Below, in pieces: positions 1 to 12,342 of a stretch of 64,000 nt of DNA. A program made the translations under genes and the position numbers. The notes below the pieces were generated by a model. That model was not told where the DNA came from and ran no database searches. It was given only the letters and a program-made list of their open reading frames with translations. The stretch comes from Amanita rubescens (Eukaryota > Basidiomycota > Agaricomycetes > Agaricales > Amanitaceae), in assembly GCA_015039365.1 (NCBI GenBank), contig WION01000048.1, positions 62,001-126,000 on the forward strand, read 5' to 3'. The number at the start of each line of letters is the position of its first letter. Positions within the stretch are counted from its first letter, which is position 1.

Positions 1-373
1 TCTGAGCGGGGGTACCTTCAAACCTGTGTTCGGACATTTGTTCGCATCATCTGCAATAGCCTGAATGTTGCTCAGCGTCATGTGTGCCATTCATATTTCA
101 CTCCCAAAAAAGACCTCCGTATTTCTTTTCCTGTCCATTCTTTCCTCCTCCTCTCAATGTGTCATACTTCCCTTGCCACCTATCTAGCATGGTCCATCTT
201 TTCTTCCGCGGTGCGCCGTCAAATCCAAGTTACGGCATAGACTACGTTACTTACGTCTCCAATTTCAGTTACTTTGCTTCCTCGTCTATCATCTATGGTC
301 ATTTGACAAGTTTAAATGCCTGAAGTACGTCTCTCTACATCCAGACAACATAACTTGCAAACATTTCTGATAG
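1..373. other. upstream region without a supported gene
   Basis: Only short open frames are present and none resembles a protein I recognise. The stretch ends at the ATG chosen for the membrane-protein gene and probably contains its promoter and 5' leader. Pyrimidine-rich tracts around 120-150 fit a fungal promoter, which is inference only. Confidence 0.4.
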
Positions 374-2199
374 ATGGGAAGCTGGAGCATCCTTCTGGCG
401 CGTTCAAACGCGTCATGACAGTCCGTCTTTTTCCCCTACCTACACAGCGGTCTGAACATCATATCACAGTATGCATATCTAACGAGTGTACCATTAATTT
501 GGATATACTCTTTGGGATTCACAATCATCAAGTATCGCGTTGGTTACATTATCCTCCCCGGGAGTGAGACCCTCAATGGTAAGAATCGCAAAATAAATTC
601 CAATTCTTGTCCTCCTCACCATATTGCAAAAGTTTACCCAACACCGTATACTGCCTGGGAGCCAGCCGCAAAAGCCGCAGTATTTCCCCTCATGTTTCTC
701 TTTTCGGTTGCCTGGGGTCTAGAGATGTACGTACTCCACACCATCATGATTCAGTCACACTGAAACGAGGTTAGTGTCACTCATTTGGAAGGTATGCATC
801 CTCGAGAACCACAATCATATGCGAGCTTACGCCTGTTTAGAACTATGCTTCTGGCTCTTCCTACTCAATGCCGGCTCGACACAACGGGACTGGTTCCGAA
901 CATGGTATTTTAGAGTTTGGGTAACGGGGTCTCTCGTGGCTATCTTGGCTATGCCTCTCATCACCATTTTCACGAGGTTGGATCCCCTCGTGGTTAGTGT
1001 TTGAGTAATTGAATTGAAGTGCTTATCTCAAATCTTTCATTCTAGTCCGAGGCATATCTGTTTTTAGTGGGCAGCATTGGAAGCCTGTGTGTCACGTTGT
1101 GTTTCTTGCCTGTTTTGTAAGTCCCATATCTTCGGTATCTTGTGTAGATTCGATGTGACGTCACAAAAAGATGGAAGTTTCCCGTTTTCCTAGATGGTCT
1201 GGTAAGGTGTTACAGCTTTGTATCTGGTTCACCTACTGATTTGAGAATAGAGGAGGGAAGCTGTAGATACCGGGACGATTGTCCGCCTAACCAAGTTTTC
1301 GGAGCTCAACGTAAGTCCCAACATGATTGCCTGCTACAAAGCTGACAGACAAACGGGTTAGCGAATACGCATTCTTTTACGGTTCTTGTTTGTAATCCCA
1401 TTCCTCATTCTTGGAATTGACGGCGTCCGTCATGAACACCCTCTCAATGAGAGTATGAACATCACCGGTACGTTTCACGTAAGGTATCATCTCTCCACTC
1501 TCTTATTGGGATGTGTTAGATGTTCTGGGGATTATTGCTGGCTTTGGATGCGTTGTTTCTTCTGGCATCACTCTAGTGGTAAGTATGTTGTACGTATGCT
1601 TCTATGTCGCATCTAATGATTCCCCGTTTCAATATGATAGATATTCTTCCCACGTTCAATTGAAGGCGAAATCGCCGAGCGCGATGCTGCCCGATCGAGG
1701 AAAATATCGCGCTTAGGAAGTAGGATGAGCGACACGCGCGAGTGGGCAATGAGTGCAATTTCACATGATTCCTTTGTCGTGCCAGATGATCCTGTCCGTG
1801 ATGGAGATGCCTATGTGACTGAATCTCCGATACCAAAAGCTGCCAAGTCTCTTGACGACTTCGATGACCCTTACTCTTACGGCCCACCAAGCTCCACGGA
1901 CAAAACCTGGACGTATGTTGCGTCGGACCCACGCCCCCCGCGCGTGGAAAAATTACCGCCGCTAAGGCCTAACAGAAGAAGAGGTGAAGATGTTGAGTTG
2001 GGAGTGTCGAATCCCTTATCAAATAATGCTCTTGCCGATCGGCGATCGCGCATCCCTATGGATCATATCATTCATAATTGGAGGTCCCCGATTGGTAAGA
2101 TCATTCCCTTTTTAACATCCTTTCTCTTTGGGATTCTCATATTCTGTTCTCCTAGAATTTGGATACAACGCTAGTCGGTTAACTTTCCAGAGGACGTGA
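374..2199 (+). CDS. conserved fungal multi-pass membrane protein
   Basis: I read a gene of about ten exons that begins MGSWSILLARSNA and ends after a long cytosolic tail. Hydrophobic segments recur, for example around HLEELCFWLFLLNAG, LVAILAMPLITIF, YLFLVGSIGSLCVTL, LLRFLFVIPFLILG and IIAGFGCVVSSGITLV, giving at least six membrane spans. Introns with GT-AG ends restore the frame throughout, for example after GLE near 724, and two close introns flank the six-residue exon VTHLEE. The first intron (412-447) would be only 36 bases, so the N-terminus is the weakest part. The tail from about 1725 is polar with many Asp, Pro and Arg. I recognise it as a basidiomycete conserved transmembrane protein of unknown function. 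A receptor role is possible but unsupported. Confidence 0.72.
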
Positions 2200-2391
2200 T
2201 GGAGGAGCAAACTAACTTATTGACTGTTGTACACTCTGTAAACTAGGGTATAATTGCTTGATTAGCAGGCAGCAAATATCTCGTCGATTTCTCCTACAGC
2301 ATGACTGACTCCAACATAATTACACTTGAAGAGGGTATAAAACTGCTACAAGTTATTAACAACAAAAATTAATTAATGTATAGGGGAGATC

Positions 2392-3683
2392 ATGGACTTG
2401 CAACAGTCGTCTGACCTAGGTCAGCCGGGGGATAACAATGACAATCTTATCAGTGACTCTCGGACGCTACATTATCAAGAAATTTTTGAAATCCTCTATT
2501 ACCGCTATGGTTTCGTGCTCAACAAGTCTAGGTCTACGGGAGACGAAGATGCTAACGAGACAACTCATGGCTCTGCAATCCAGAAGCAATGGCAATTGCT
2601 TACCAAAATGATAGCTAGCAACGCTGCGGTAATACCAGACGTAACAGAGCCTATCTCCCTCGCTTTCGCATTCATGACTGCATTCTTTGACAAGGGAGAT
2701 GTACCGAATCCAGAAACACAAAGCACGTGGGATATGAACGCGCAAAGCGCTTGTCCTCTTCGTGAAGTAATGGACAGGTCGTTGTTGAGAATAACGAAAG
2801 ACAGCGAAGGTGGCGATGGCGATGGCGATTCGGATGTGGTATTTTACACCATCAGTTCCAAATCGGACATCACGACGCGTTCCAGGGGAGGCATCAAATG
2901 GGCGCTCATCATCCAGGACTCGACAACAGTGCTAGATATCGTGCGTCGCAATCTCGGGCCAGATATCGAGAGTGTTGTGAACTTCCTCGTTCATTCTGGT
3001 ATACCATTCAATACGGTCGTCGCATCGAATACGTATCCATCGCCACCACGATTGAGGTTGCCGCCACCTGTTGGACTTGGCAAGCGTCTGCGGAGCTGGA
3101 GCCCTGATCCAGAAGACTATAGGGATTATGAAGAGGCACGCGACGATTTCCTTCGCGGACCTTTTGGACGCGCTGCACTGTTGAGAGGCGGTATAATCTG
3201 GCGGCTGTCCAAGGAGATAGTACCCATATATGAAGTTTTCGACGGGCCAACGCAGCTGGCGAATGAATTTGGCCAAGTTGTGTTGACGACTGGAGGAGAT
3301 GATATGATCGATGACAATCTTTCTGACGAGCAGCTAAGCTTGATATCAGGTTTATATTATATCAGTAGGTTATGTCGGTGCTTCCTCGAGGATAATAGCT
3401 CATCTTCTGCATAGATCATGGGTACAGCGTGAAACAAGCATCCTGGTGGCCAAAACATGCAACGTGGAAAGGATGTGGGTTGGACGTGGGCTATTGGTCC
3501 TCCAGTTGCGAAACGTGGTTCCAGAATAGGTTGCGGGCGATAAGAAATGGGACGGCTATCCCGAGGACGGCGAAAGAGTGGAAGAACGCCTTGTCTTACC
3601 AAAAGCAAACGCCAATCGTGATGGATAATGTACGGAAGGCAGCGGACACGTTCTTGCTAGCATACTTCGATCACTCGGTTTAA
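2392..3683 (+). CDS. hypothetical protein, two exons, C-terminal SWWPK-type domain
   Basis: The first exon (2392-3349) is open for 319 codons. A 65-base intron (3350-3414) joins it to 3415-3683, whose product contains ASWWPKHATWKGCG and later KEWKNALSYQKQ. Without splicing the first frame stops at 3414, and the second exon would have no natural start. The combined protein is about 408 residues with no signal peptide or membrane span. The Trp-rich C-terminus followed by a basic helix resembles a multi-copy agaricomycete family of unknown function that I know only from memory. It runs toward the CHY gene on the opposite strand, with 82 bases between the two stop codons. Confidence 0.62.
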
Positions 3684-3765
3684 CAAGGCTGGCGAACATA
3701 TAGGATGTATTAGCGCACACAAACGTGTAAATTGACGGATGGTATCAATATAGGACAAGCCTGGG

Positions 3766-4300
3766 TCATCCAAGACTGATCGAGGCATCTTTTTGAGTGA
3801 AAATCGATCGACTCTGACTGTCCTTCATTCGATCGTCTTTGAGCATCCTGTATTGCACATCGATAACCATCAGCTAAATTCACGAAATATGCACACCTAG
3901 AATCTATTCGCGCATCTTCACCTTCAACGGCTAGCGCAGCCTGTGGCGTCTTTGCATTGATGACCTAACGATGTTTCATCATTCGGCAGTGCACGAATCG
4001 AATGGACCATCTTTGGGAACTACAACTCACATAATGGTTGTCGCAATGAGGGCAATACTCATCGCTTTCCTCGTATTCGCTCATGTCCTTTCTGAATGCT
4101 TTCTTGCACTTCTTGCAGATGAAGGCCATTTCTGCAGGTCTTCTTTAGAAGATGATCTTGTGTTTCGGCGTGACATTCGGCGCAATCAAACCATTGTTTG
4201 CAACAAGGCGCGCGTATTGATACCTGCGCGTTCAGAATATGCTTGCTATGAACATAATCAACGGTATTCTACCACGACCAGAAATCATCACTCACCACAT
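3766..4300 (-). CDS. CHY-type zinc-finger protein, with an apparent one-base frameshift
   Basis: Four exons read on the minus strand. A five-base first exon (4296-4300, ATG TG) is followed by 4031-4245, 3897-3964 and 3766-3847, joined by introns of 50, 66 and 49 bases. The product starts MCKHILNAQVSIRAPCC and carries the Cys/His pairs of a CHY finger (CCKQWFDCAECH, then ICKKCKKAF and EYCPHCDNHYV). It ends in a conserved acidic segment GVEGEDARIDSR-like (here AVEGEDARIDSR). CHY-finger proteins bind zinc; Hot13 uses such a domain in mitochondrial import, but this shorter fungal type is uncharacterised to my knowledge. Between DHLLKKT and EMAFICK the frame is out by one base near 4133-4138, where no int ron fits. 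The C-terminal half is otherwise well kept, so a sequencing indel or a recent mutation are both possible. Confidence 0.78.
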
Positions 4301-6988
4301 CTGACAGTATAAAGAATCGATGTGTTGTCACAGGCCCGGAATTGAACCTGTCACACGAACTTCAATGCACTATTTTCGGTTGCGACAAAGATGTGAGTTA
4401 ATCTTCTGTCATGGTAATGGAATAGACCCCACGACAGGATAATTGAACTTGCGCTTCTGTATAAGGAGCTGGTCAGAAGTGACTCGGCAATTCGACTTGT
4501 TTGTCTGTCGCTTTCTTCAAACCACAGGCGGAGGAAACGCGTCAAGGGCCACTGTATGTGCCACTGATCATCCGCCACTGGTCCGTCATGCTCTGCCCTG
4601 TTTCTGGCATTACGTATTTAACTGGGCTTCGGATCAAGGAATAGATTGGACGGTTTTTACATCGCCGAACGAATTGGTATGGGCTGATGGTGAAGGTTCT
4701 GGTTGGGAACTCGGTGAAAACCAAGACGACTCGGACGACGTAGAAATTCAAGGTGCATTACTTCATCAACAATCTACCTATTTCAAGAATTCGGCTGCAA
4801 CATTATCTTTCCATTCATTTTGGATTTCCTATATCTGCGATCTTCGGTCTGGGATATTTAGCTCATATCGAGCATGGATCTTCTTCACTGGACTTGACAA
4901 TTCAAAAGCAAATAATAGAGCGAGAGGATAATAGACGGAGACTTGGCTTCAGAACTTCAATCATTTTTCATTCCTGGTTCTGCCTCCATGAAAGGGCGGA
5001 TAACTTTGTAATAATAATAAAAGCGAACAAAGGCGACGAAAAAAATCATGTCAAGCAAGAAGAATGCTCAAATCATTTGGACCCAAAAACGGATTTCTTG
5101 ATCAATTAAATATCTGTCTTTCTGTCTGTCCTATAGTAACTCTGAGCAACGGTGCGTCCGTTTATACAAGTTTAAATTGCACTGTACTCTCGAGGACTGT
5201 CAGGCTTCACATTCGCCTGGCACAAAAGGAGCTATTGTCTGCAATTCCCAGAAAATGTTCCAGAAGTTGGTACCCCGATTGAATGGTTTTTCGGGCCAGC
5301 GCCCGGCGTTTGTTGAAATGTCAATAATACCTAGAAAACAGCCGTCGCGCCCATCGGCGTTTGATGTAATTTCCATAGCCTGTCATCTTCAGCGCCCATT
5401 CCAACTCGTACATTGAGACGAGTCGACTAGGGGAACTGCCGTTCGATTCGGGTTCGTTGTAGTCATTCCATGTCCTCCCGGGCGATTATTCAGGGGAAAC
5501 GACTACCTTCTTGTGATACAAGTTTCAAAACAGAAAGCAGACTGCATTGCTCTGGGCGTTACCTCCGGCGGTCTTTCGCTTCATTGGTTAATTACCGGCG
5601 CCCGACGCCATTATTCGATGCTCGTACGGAGGCGAGATGGCTGGTCGCTTCCTACGGGGATTAATACTACCTCAATTGAGTACGTACTTCCCGCTGCCGT
5701 TATGAATAACGACTGTATTCCTCCAAGGGACTAAACTAGTAACTTAATCTATCTTCTGACACGGGACGGTTCGATTTCCCGAATGATAGCGTCCGTTAAG
5801 GTTTCAGCCGACGGAGTCGGCGCTTTCAGCAGACAGTCTGCGCAACTTGATAATTTGTATTATGTCTTGCGGACGAACCAAAATATTTTTTATGTTCTGA
5901 TGATCGTGAAAGGGGATCGAGACCGCTGGTGCAAACGCTGTCCAACCCAATATGGAGCATGGCTTCGCTGTTCTCAAGAGAGCCGACCAAGCCCAAAGCG
6001 ATGCTTGTCATTCGGTTGCACGACCGGCGACAGAAAACTCCCGAACATGGCCCTTGTCTAGAAATAGACGGAATGTATTTTTGCGCGCCCGAATATACCG
6101 AGAGAAGGGAATTAGTCGTCACTGGTCAATGACGAAGAGTTGTCCCCTACTTGCCTTTCACGGTACTATTGCTTCATCTGCCGTCGGGTATGCATGTCTT
6201 TCCCAAGTATTAGTGCGATGTGATAGGTCATGAGATTTTAGGGGCGCCGCGCGTCTCCCGATTTGCGTTCCAACCTTAGATCTACGAAAAACATGAGTGT
6301 ACCATCACAAACTTCTTGGTTTGAGGGTCAGCGGCTGGGTTGCATGGTCATCCACAGCTGTAGCTTCGCTGGCATCCTTCATCGGACGCCTTTAGCTACC
6401 AGCCAGGAGGTTTTCGTCCAGGATGGTAGGGCGGAATATTAAACTCAACGAAGAAACGTGCGGCTTCGCCCGTTTTTAGAAGCAGGATCGCAGTAAATTA
6501 ATCCATTGCATTGTAAGAGACAAGAGTCCAGGTATTATTGTGGAATAATGCACAATTACTTGACATCATTTTAAAATACCAAGACCAGGACCGGTGTTTC
6601 AAGTGTAGATCCGGGTCGGCGTACGGCGTGGTGAGAAGAGCGCGTCGGGGATTTCTGACACGGAAGCGGCCCGGATTTAGTTCAAAGCAATAGGGGAGCC
6701 AGAGCAGTCAACGTTAACAATCAAAGCACCTGGATAGCAGATAATGAGTTTGATAAGTTATAGGGAATCAAACAAATGATCATTTATGCAGAACTGGGCG
6801 CTGATTCGTTCGCTTGAAAATTCCTGAAATATAATTTTGTGAATGAGAGTTTTAAGCCCCAAAGCTTGTAGAGAAATTTGAGGCGGAGAGGTCGGGTTTG
6901 AGAGCGGTGAGGCGCGCGCACTGGTGATGTTGCAACTTGCGTGTGAAGGTCAGTCACAACTTGCTGGTACCTCATACCTTCACGAAAT
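4301..6988. other. 2.7 kb without a recognised gene
   Basis: Two overlapping plus-strand open frames exist at 4443-4931 (162 codons) and 4753-5109. The second contains a hydrophobic stretch FGFPISAIFGLGYLAH, but I cannot assemble a credible spliced product. The remaining frames between 5100 and 6240 are short and have no recognisable motif. The last few hundred bases before 6989 are presumably the promoter of the F-BAR gene. Confidence 0.4.
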
Positions 6989-9900
6989 ATGTCCACCCGG
7001 CGCCAGCCTTCAACAACTTCGCTCTCGAAATACGCAAGAGCCCACTCTCCAATACCACAAAACCGCTCCCTCGATTTCTGTAACGCCTTCTGGGGTCTCA
7101 ACGATGCTGGTGTTGATGTCCTCTTCGCCCGCATGCGCGGCGCAGTGAGGACCATGGACGAGCTCAAGACCTACTGGAAGGAGCGGTCAGTCTCCATCTG
7201 CGCTTCTGTTAGCCCTTCTTCTCTCTTCTGATACAAGTTGTAGCGCTATCATCGAAGAAGATTACGCTAAGCGACTCGCAAAGTTGGCTAAGATGACATT
7301 AGGCAGGGATGAAATTGGGTATGTATTTCTCAGCCGTGGAACCTCTGCATCACTACCTTCAGCCTCTTGGCTGGACCACATGGTTCAGATGGAAATAGAG
7401 TTGATGGTGTTTTCTCCATGCGAAGAGTGCAGAGTCTATGACACCAAATGAACCCGTGCTGACATTACAATGACAGAGAGTTACGCAACTCGCTGGATAC
7501 TTTACGCCTTGAGACCGATAAACAGGCCGGATACCACATGACCCTTGCCCAACAAATAAGAAATGATCTGGAATCTCAAGCGACGATATTTTACAACAAA
7601 CAGACGCATCATAAGAAAGCATACCAATCTGTAATCGAGAAGGAATTTAAAGCCAAGCAGGTCCAGGAGTCATATGTGGTCAAAGCCCGCGACAAATATG
7701 AAGCAGATTGTGTCCGCATCAACTCCTACTCTGCTCAATCGAGTATCATCCAAGGCAGAGAGCTCGAAAAAGTTACTCAAAAACTCGAAAGAGCACAGCA
7801 AACGGTTCAAGCCAATGAACGCGATTTCGCCAACTTTTCAAAGGCGCTTCAGGATACTGTCCAGAAGTGGGAACAAAACTGGAAATCTTTTTGCGATGGC
7901 TGCCAGGATCTAGAAGAACAACGTATTGAATTTATGAAGGATAACATGTGGGCCTATGCTAATGCTGTATCTACTGTCTGTGTTGCCGATGATGAGGTGG
8001 GTGTCATTCTAGTTGGGATCCTCCTCCTTCTGATGGCACTACAGTCTTGTGAGAAGATGCGTCTTGCCCTGGAACTATTGGAACCAGACCGGGATATGGA
8101 GAACTTTGTACGTGACTATGGAACTGGAAATCAAATACCAGATCCACCCCAATTTGTGAATTACAATACCCCAGATGCCATTCCTTCATCTTCATCTAAA
8201 CCCATCACACGACCGGCCCAATACCTTCGCGCTTCTCAGAGGGAGAGGGAATTGCCAAGACAGGCACCTGCACCAGGATGACGAGCCTTTCGTTAATACA
8301 GCCGGCATAGGTGCAGGAGGTGGTTTGAAAAGAGCAGAAACCCAGACTCAGGATCAGACACCCATCAACCGGCAAGGGACTCAGAAGAACGGTTTTTCCC
8401 CTGTGCCTGCCCAGGTCAACGGGACGTCTGCATCGCCTATGGCGTCTTCTCCTGAACCTTTACCTGATCAACTATCTAAAAGACGTTCAATGGCTTATCA
8501 AAATGCAGAACACTCGTCCGCTAGAGCCTCGAGCAAACCTGATCCTCAAGCCGAGCCGATCGATCCGACGGCAGAAACGTTCATCAAGGTTGGGAATTCT
8601 GCATACAAGGTCGATCTAAGCAAGGATCCACAACACGCTGGCCCATCAAGCAGTCGTGCGAGTGCTTCTCTCCCCATGAGGCCAGAGAGCAACATTGATC
8701 CGTTGGCGAGACAGCTGGAGGAACTCAAGATCGCGGTACAGAACTCCGGTAGTGGAAGACGCAATACGGTCGTCAAATCGCCACAAGATGCGAGGCCTGC
8801 GCAGCCCTCACACCGTAAGAGCCTTGAACCGATCGCGGGTTCTTCAGCACTATCTCCGCCAGGATCTAACCCCCCAAACCAGGGGTCAACGCCGAACCGT
8901 GATTACCGCAATTCCGCAGAGTTCGTTGTCGGGGCACACCCATCGGTATCGAGATCTCCCTCTCCCTCTCCAAATGCACCGACGGCGGCGTTTATGGTAC
9001 CTAAATCGGCCAGTCCACATTCGGGGACTGATGTGCAGAGAGTGGTCTCTGAGTACGGGCAATCGTTACCCGGTGAGCGGAGTCGTCCAAACAGCAGGCG
9101 TTCGAGCCACATTCCACAAGGGAGCACGGGTTCCGTGAATCTTGTGCAGCAGGGTCAGAATCTTGCAAGTCCGCCAAGTCAACTTGGGCATGTCGCACAT
9201 GGTGGATCTCGCAGTGCTAGTCCCCAACCTCCGGTATCCAGAGGCCCTAGTCCCGGGCCCAGCAGGAATAGCTACATCGCCCCGCCGCCCCCGCCACCGA
9301 ACATTAACCGTGCTCCGAGCCCGAATAGTGTTGGCATCGCGCTGGATCCCAGCGGAAGGGTGCTTCATGATGATATGGCTCGCTGGTACGAACAGCAGAA
9401 GCAGCAACAGCAACACCCACAGTATCAACAGAGGCCCATGCCGCAGCAACAGCAACAGCAGCAACAGCATAGTACGCCTATTTCCACGGCGCCTCCCAGC
9501 CAGTCAATGATATGGAGACAAAATACTGCCAATAGTCATTCGCCGGTCCCGCCGAGTCCGATACAACCCAATTATGCAAATATGACCCAGGCGGCGCCTG
9601 CCTATCAGCCTCCTGCACCTGCAGCTGCACCTCCTACCCCCCAGGGTTACTTACCATCACAACCGGCCTATAATTCACCTATGACATACCAGCCACCTCC
9701 ACCTGTACATCAAACGTTGCCTCAACAGCAGCCAATGTATCCATACCATGCTGCGAATGGGGTGCAAAGGGGTGGTTCTCTGGGTGGTACGGCGCCTTAC
9801 TATACAAATGGAATGAGTCAGCCTCAAGGCGTCTATGGCGGTGGGCAGATGCATCACCAATCACAGCAGCAGTTTGGTACTCCCCAAAACTCTTATATGG

Positions 9901-10288
9901 ATAACAGGCTAGTGGGGCGGTCACCCTCACCACAACCGCCTCCCATACAAACGATGCCTCCATCTCAGCCGATGTCACAGGTGCTTCCTCACCAGTCGCA
10001 GATGGGGCGGGGCACAGGTCAAACGACCGAGGAAGGCGCTCCAATCCTGTTTTACGGTGAGTTTCATTAATGGTGTTTGAGAGATAATAAGCGGCTGACG
10101 ATTACGTAGTGAAAGCGTTATACGACTATGGAGCGACGATCGAGGAGGAGTTTGATTTCCAAGCTGGAGATATCATTGCTGTGACTGCGACGCCTGAGGA
10201 TGGATGGTGGTCAGGTGAACTGCTAGATGAAGCGAGGAGGCAAAAGGGACGGCATGTATTCCCGAGCAACTTTGTGTGTCTGTTCTGA
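6989..10288 (+). CDS. F-BAR and SH3 protein of the Cdc15/Imp2/Hof1 type
   Basis: Exons 6989-7185, 7244-7318 and 7477-7996, then 8045 onward, encode an N-terminal F-BAR domain: FCNAFWG, then TYWKERAIIEEDYAKRLAKL, and long helices through about residue 300. An intrinsically disordered region of about 600 residues follows, rich in Ser, Pro and Gln, with a poly-Gln run near 9440-9470. After a 53-base intron (10057-10109) comes a C-terminal SH3 domain (VKALYDYGATIEEEFDF, then GWWSGEL and FPSNFV). F-BAR proteins of this type bind curved plasma membrane and scaffold the cytokinetic ring or septum in fungi. Near 8277 the frame of the F-BAR part and that of the disordered part differ by one. Either an intron at 8156-8276 (gtgaat...accag) bridges them, or there is a one-base indel, because the skipped sequence looks coding. 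Confidence 0.9.
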
Positions 10289-10518
10289 GAGGCGACGGAC
10301 ACATGATTTGCGCGCGTGGCGGCTGTACATACATCCATATAGCATTCTAGCTGTTCTTACCCTGAGCCGGATGACGTTTTAAAATGTAATCTAATTGTTG
10401 TTGGCCGGTGCCGCAAGTGAAATCTAAACGTGATATTGATCTTGTCATCCACATCTAAAACAATAAAAAGGCCCTGCGGTTGCTTTCGCCTAACTATTCC
10501 TCGATCCTGCAACCCTTC

Positions 10519-10816
10519 ATGTCGATGCGCGCTACTACCTCGCTTTATGTCCACCCAGAGCTCACTGACTCCGAGGTCTGGGATAAACCTTCATCTTCTG
10601 TCCGTTCAGCCCCCGCACCGGGTCGCATCAGCAAAACTGCTGTTTTCGCTACCGTCGCAACAATTTCGTTGGCCGCTGCATCGGCAATTACAGTTGTTAA
10701 AACTACGGGCATAGGAAAACTTATACGAGAGAGGTGAGCATCGATTAGCTTCTCGGTCGTGGTCGCTGATGACTGACTATATCGTGCACAGTCCATTTGC
10801 CCAGCAGTGGCTATAG
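10519..10816 (+). CDS. small single-span membrane protein
   Basis: Two exons, 10519-10733 and 10792-10816, are joined by a 58-base intron with a gtgagc donor and cacag acceptor. The product of about 79 residues has one hydrophobic helix (AVFATVATISLAAASAITVV) after a polar N-terminus, and ends FAQQWL. I do not recognise the family. The size and single basic-flanked helix would suit a mitochondrial or endoplasmic reticulum membrane protein, but nothing in the sequence decides this. Its stop lies 311 bases from the stop of the oppositely oriented coatomer gene. Confidence 0.55.
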
Positions 10817-11127
10817 TATTTAATATCATACCTCTGCCAGCGCTATATCACCACCGTCATCGCGTCAGGGTCTCATGTATCCCTTGCGAATCCGCCACCT
10901 AAACCCCCCTCATCGGATCTACCACGCCGCATTCGTTTATCTCATCTTTCAGCCTCGTGTATTTTGATTATCACTCTTTTTCAGTCTAGTACCTGTATGC
11001 ATAATTGGCAGCATCACCACATGGCCATTCTCGTGTATGTATTTGTACTCTCTCCCATATTCGTACATGTCATTTTTTTTCATCTTCTTTTGTGCATGGT
11101 TAGGGATATCTAAGTACTTATTATATA

Positions 11128-11795
11128 TCACAACTGTCCTATCCTCTGCTGCATCTTTTCCTTTACGGTCTGATACGCACTCATGATTGTTTGCTCGTTA
11201 ATGACAATCTCTGTCGTATCTGGTCTTGGCCTGCTAACTCGTGATGCGATTGCCGTAGAGTCCGTGTCCACGATGATGCTGGTAGGCTCGGATCAGGCGG
11301 TGCCAAGAAGGAGAAGAAAAGAAGGAGATTCACCCGTTATCCACCGTCTCGTCGAGGCACAGAAGTACAAGATCCAGATTCTCAAGTACGCCTCGCTTTT
11401 CTAGCGAGTTGCGGAGAAGCATGGTAAGTGCTTCGAAGAGCGAGTTGAGTGCGGTAGATAGCATAAGCTCATTCTCTAGCGGGCTGGCGATGAAGTAAAG
11501 GATGAGGTCAAGAGAATGCTTGTACACCGCCAGGTGCGAGTCATAGAGGATGATATCGCCTGTCCGCGCGGTCGTTGTTGTTAGGGCATACATAGCGAGT
11601 CGGAGGACCGTTACCTCCTGATTTCTTGGTCTTTTGCCATAGTCCCTTCTCAAAAGCCTTTTGCTCTTTGACAGATTGGAATTCTTTGGACTCGCCCTGT
11701 GGATGACTCTTTGGGTTGTAGTACTTTGCGAGGACGCGGTGGCCTTCGGAGTCGAGGATGATGAAAGCCTGGATACTGTAGAGGGAAAGGTTCAT
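11128..11795 (-). CDS. RET3: coatomer subunit zeta (COPI)
   Basis: Three exons on the minus strand (11615-11795, 11334-11559 and 11128-11278) are separated by 55-base introns. The product begins [20 protein letters not shown] and continues with [33 protein letters not shown] and the C-terminal [19 protein letters not shown]. This is the complete coatomer zeta family pattern of a longin-like fold, at about 185 residues, the usual length. Zeta is the small partner of gamma-COP in the COPI coat that carries cargo from Golgi to endoplasmic reticulum. An upstream in-frame ATG exists, but the family start is MNL. It shares a 35-base divergent intergenic gap with the NIF3-like gene. Confidence 0.95.
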
Positions 11796-11830
11796 GACTG
11801 GGCGTGACACTGATGTACTACGCGGCTGCC
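11796..11830. promoter_or_regulatory. very short divergent promoter region
   Basis: Only 35 bases separate the start codons of coatomer zeta (minus) and the NIF3-like gene (plus). Transcription start sites probably lie inside the opposite gene's coding region or overlap here. No TATA-like sequence is obvious. Confidence 0.5.
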
Positions 11831-12280
11831 ATGACACGCTTCAAACTTGTATTCTTCTCTCCAAATTATAGTACTCGCGCTATTCTCGAACATTTATTTC
11901 AAAAGTATCCCGCTGAGATAGGCAAAATCGGGGAGTATGAGCAGTGTGCTTTTATCTCACGCGGAACTGGTCAGTCTGAGATGTATTAATGTCCGGGGTG
12001 GTCAGCGCTTCCGCACTGATGTAATACTGGTGTGTTTAGGCCAGTTCAAGGCCACTGCAGCGGCTAATCCGACGTTGGGGACGAAGGGTGTATTAGAAAC
12101 GGTGGAAGAGGATCGAGTCGAGGTCCTTATTAACGACAAGGGTGATGTGAGCAAAGCGATTGAGGAACTCAAAAAGGTTGGTTTGCGAGTTTGCACCTGG
12201 TTAATAGGCCAATGCTCTGTTCACAGGTGCATCCGTACGAAGAGCCAGCTTATGACGTTTATCGCCTAGAAGACGTGTGA
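11831..12280 (+). CDS. NIF3-like C-terminal domain protein
   Basis: Three exons (11831-11969, 12040-12176, 12227-12280) encode about 109 residues. The protein opens [20 protein letters not shown] and contains [34 protein letters not shown] and the C-terminal motif [15 protein letters not shown]. These belong to the small domain found inserted in NIF3/YqfO proteins and as a free-standing fungal protein related to CutA in fold. The biochemical role is not established. Splicing after GTG with a gtcagt donor is needed to reach the QFKAT segment, and a second 50-base intron precedes HPYEE. It is divergent from coatomer zeta and ends 62 bases before the phosphoesterase gene. Confidence 0.88.
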
Positions 12281-12342
12281 TTATTGGGAGCTTTGCGCTT
12301 TAAATAATAGTTGACACGCATCAGCATCTCTCCTGCACCGTC

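Noticed and set aside
4323..4400. A tRNA-like B box (ggttcaattcc on the minus strand) with partly matching ends
   Set aside because: The acceptor stem matches in only five of seven positions, the T stem does not pair, and no A box is present at the right distance. The sequence lies just upstream of the CHY start.
9066..9470. A minus-strand Leu-rich frame suggesting a membrane protein
   Set aside because: It is the complement of CAG/CAA repeats encoding the Gln-rich region of the F-BAR protein.
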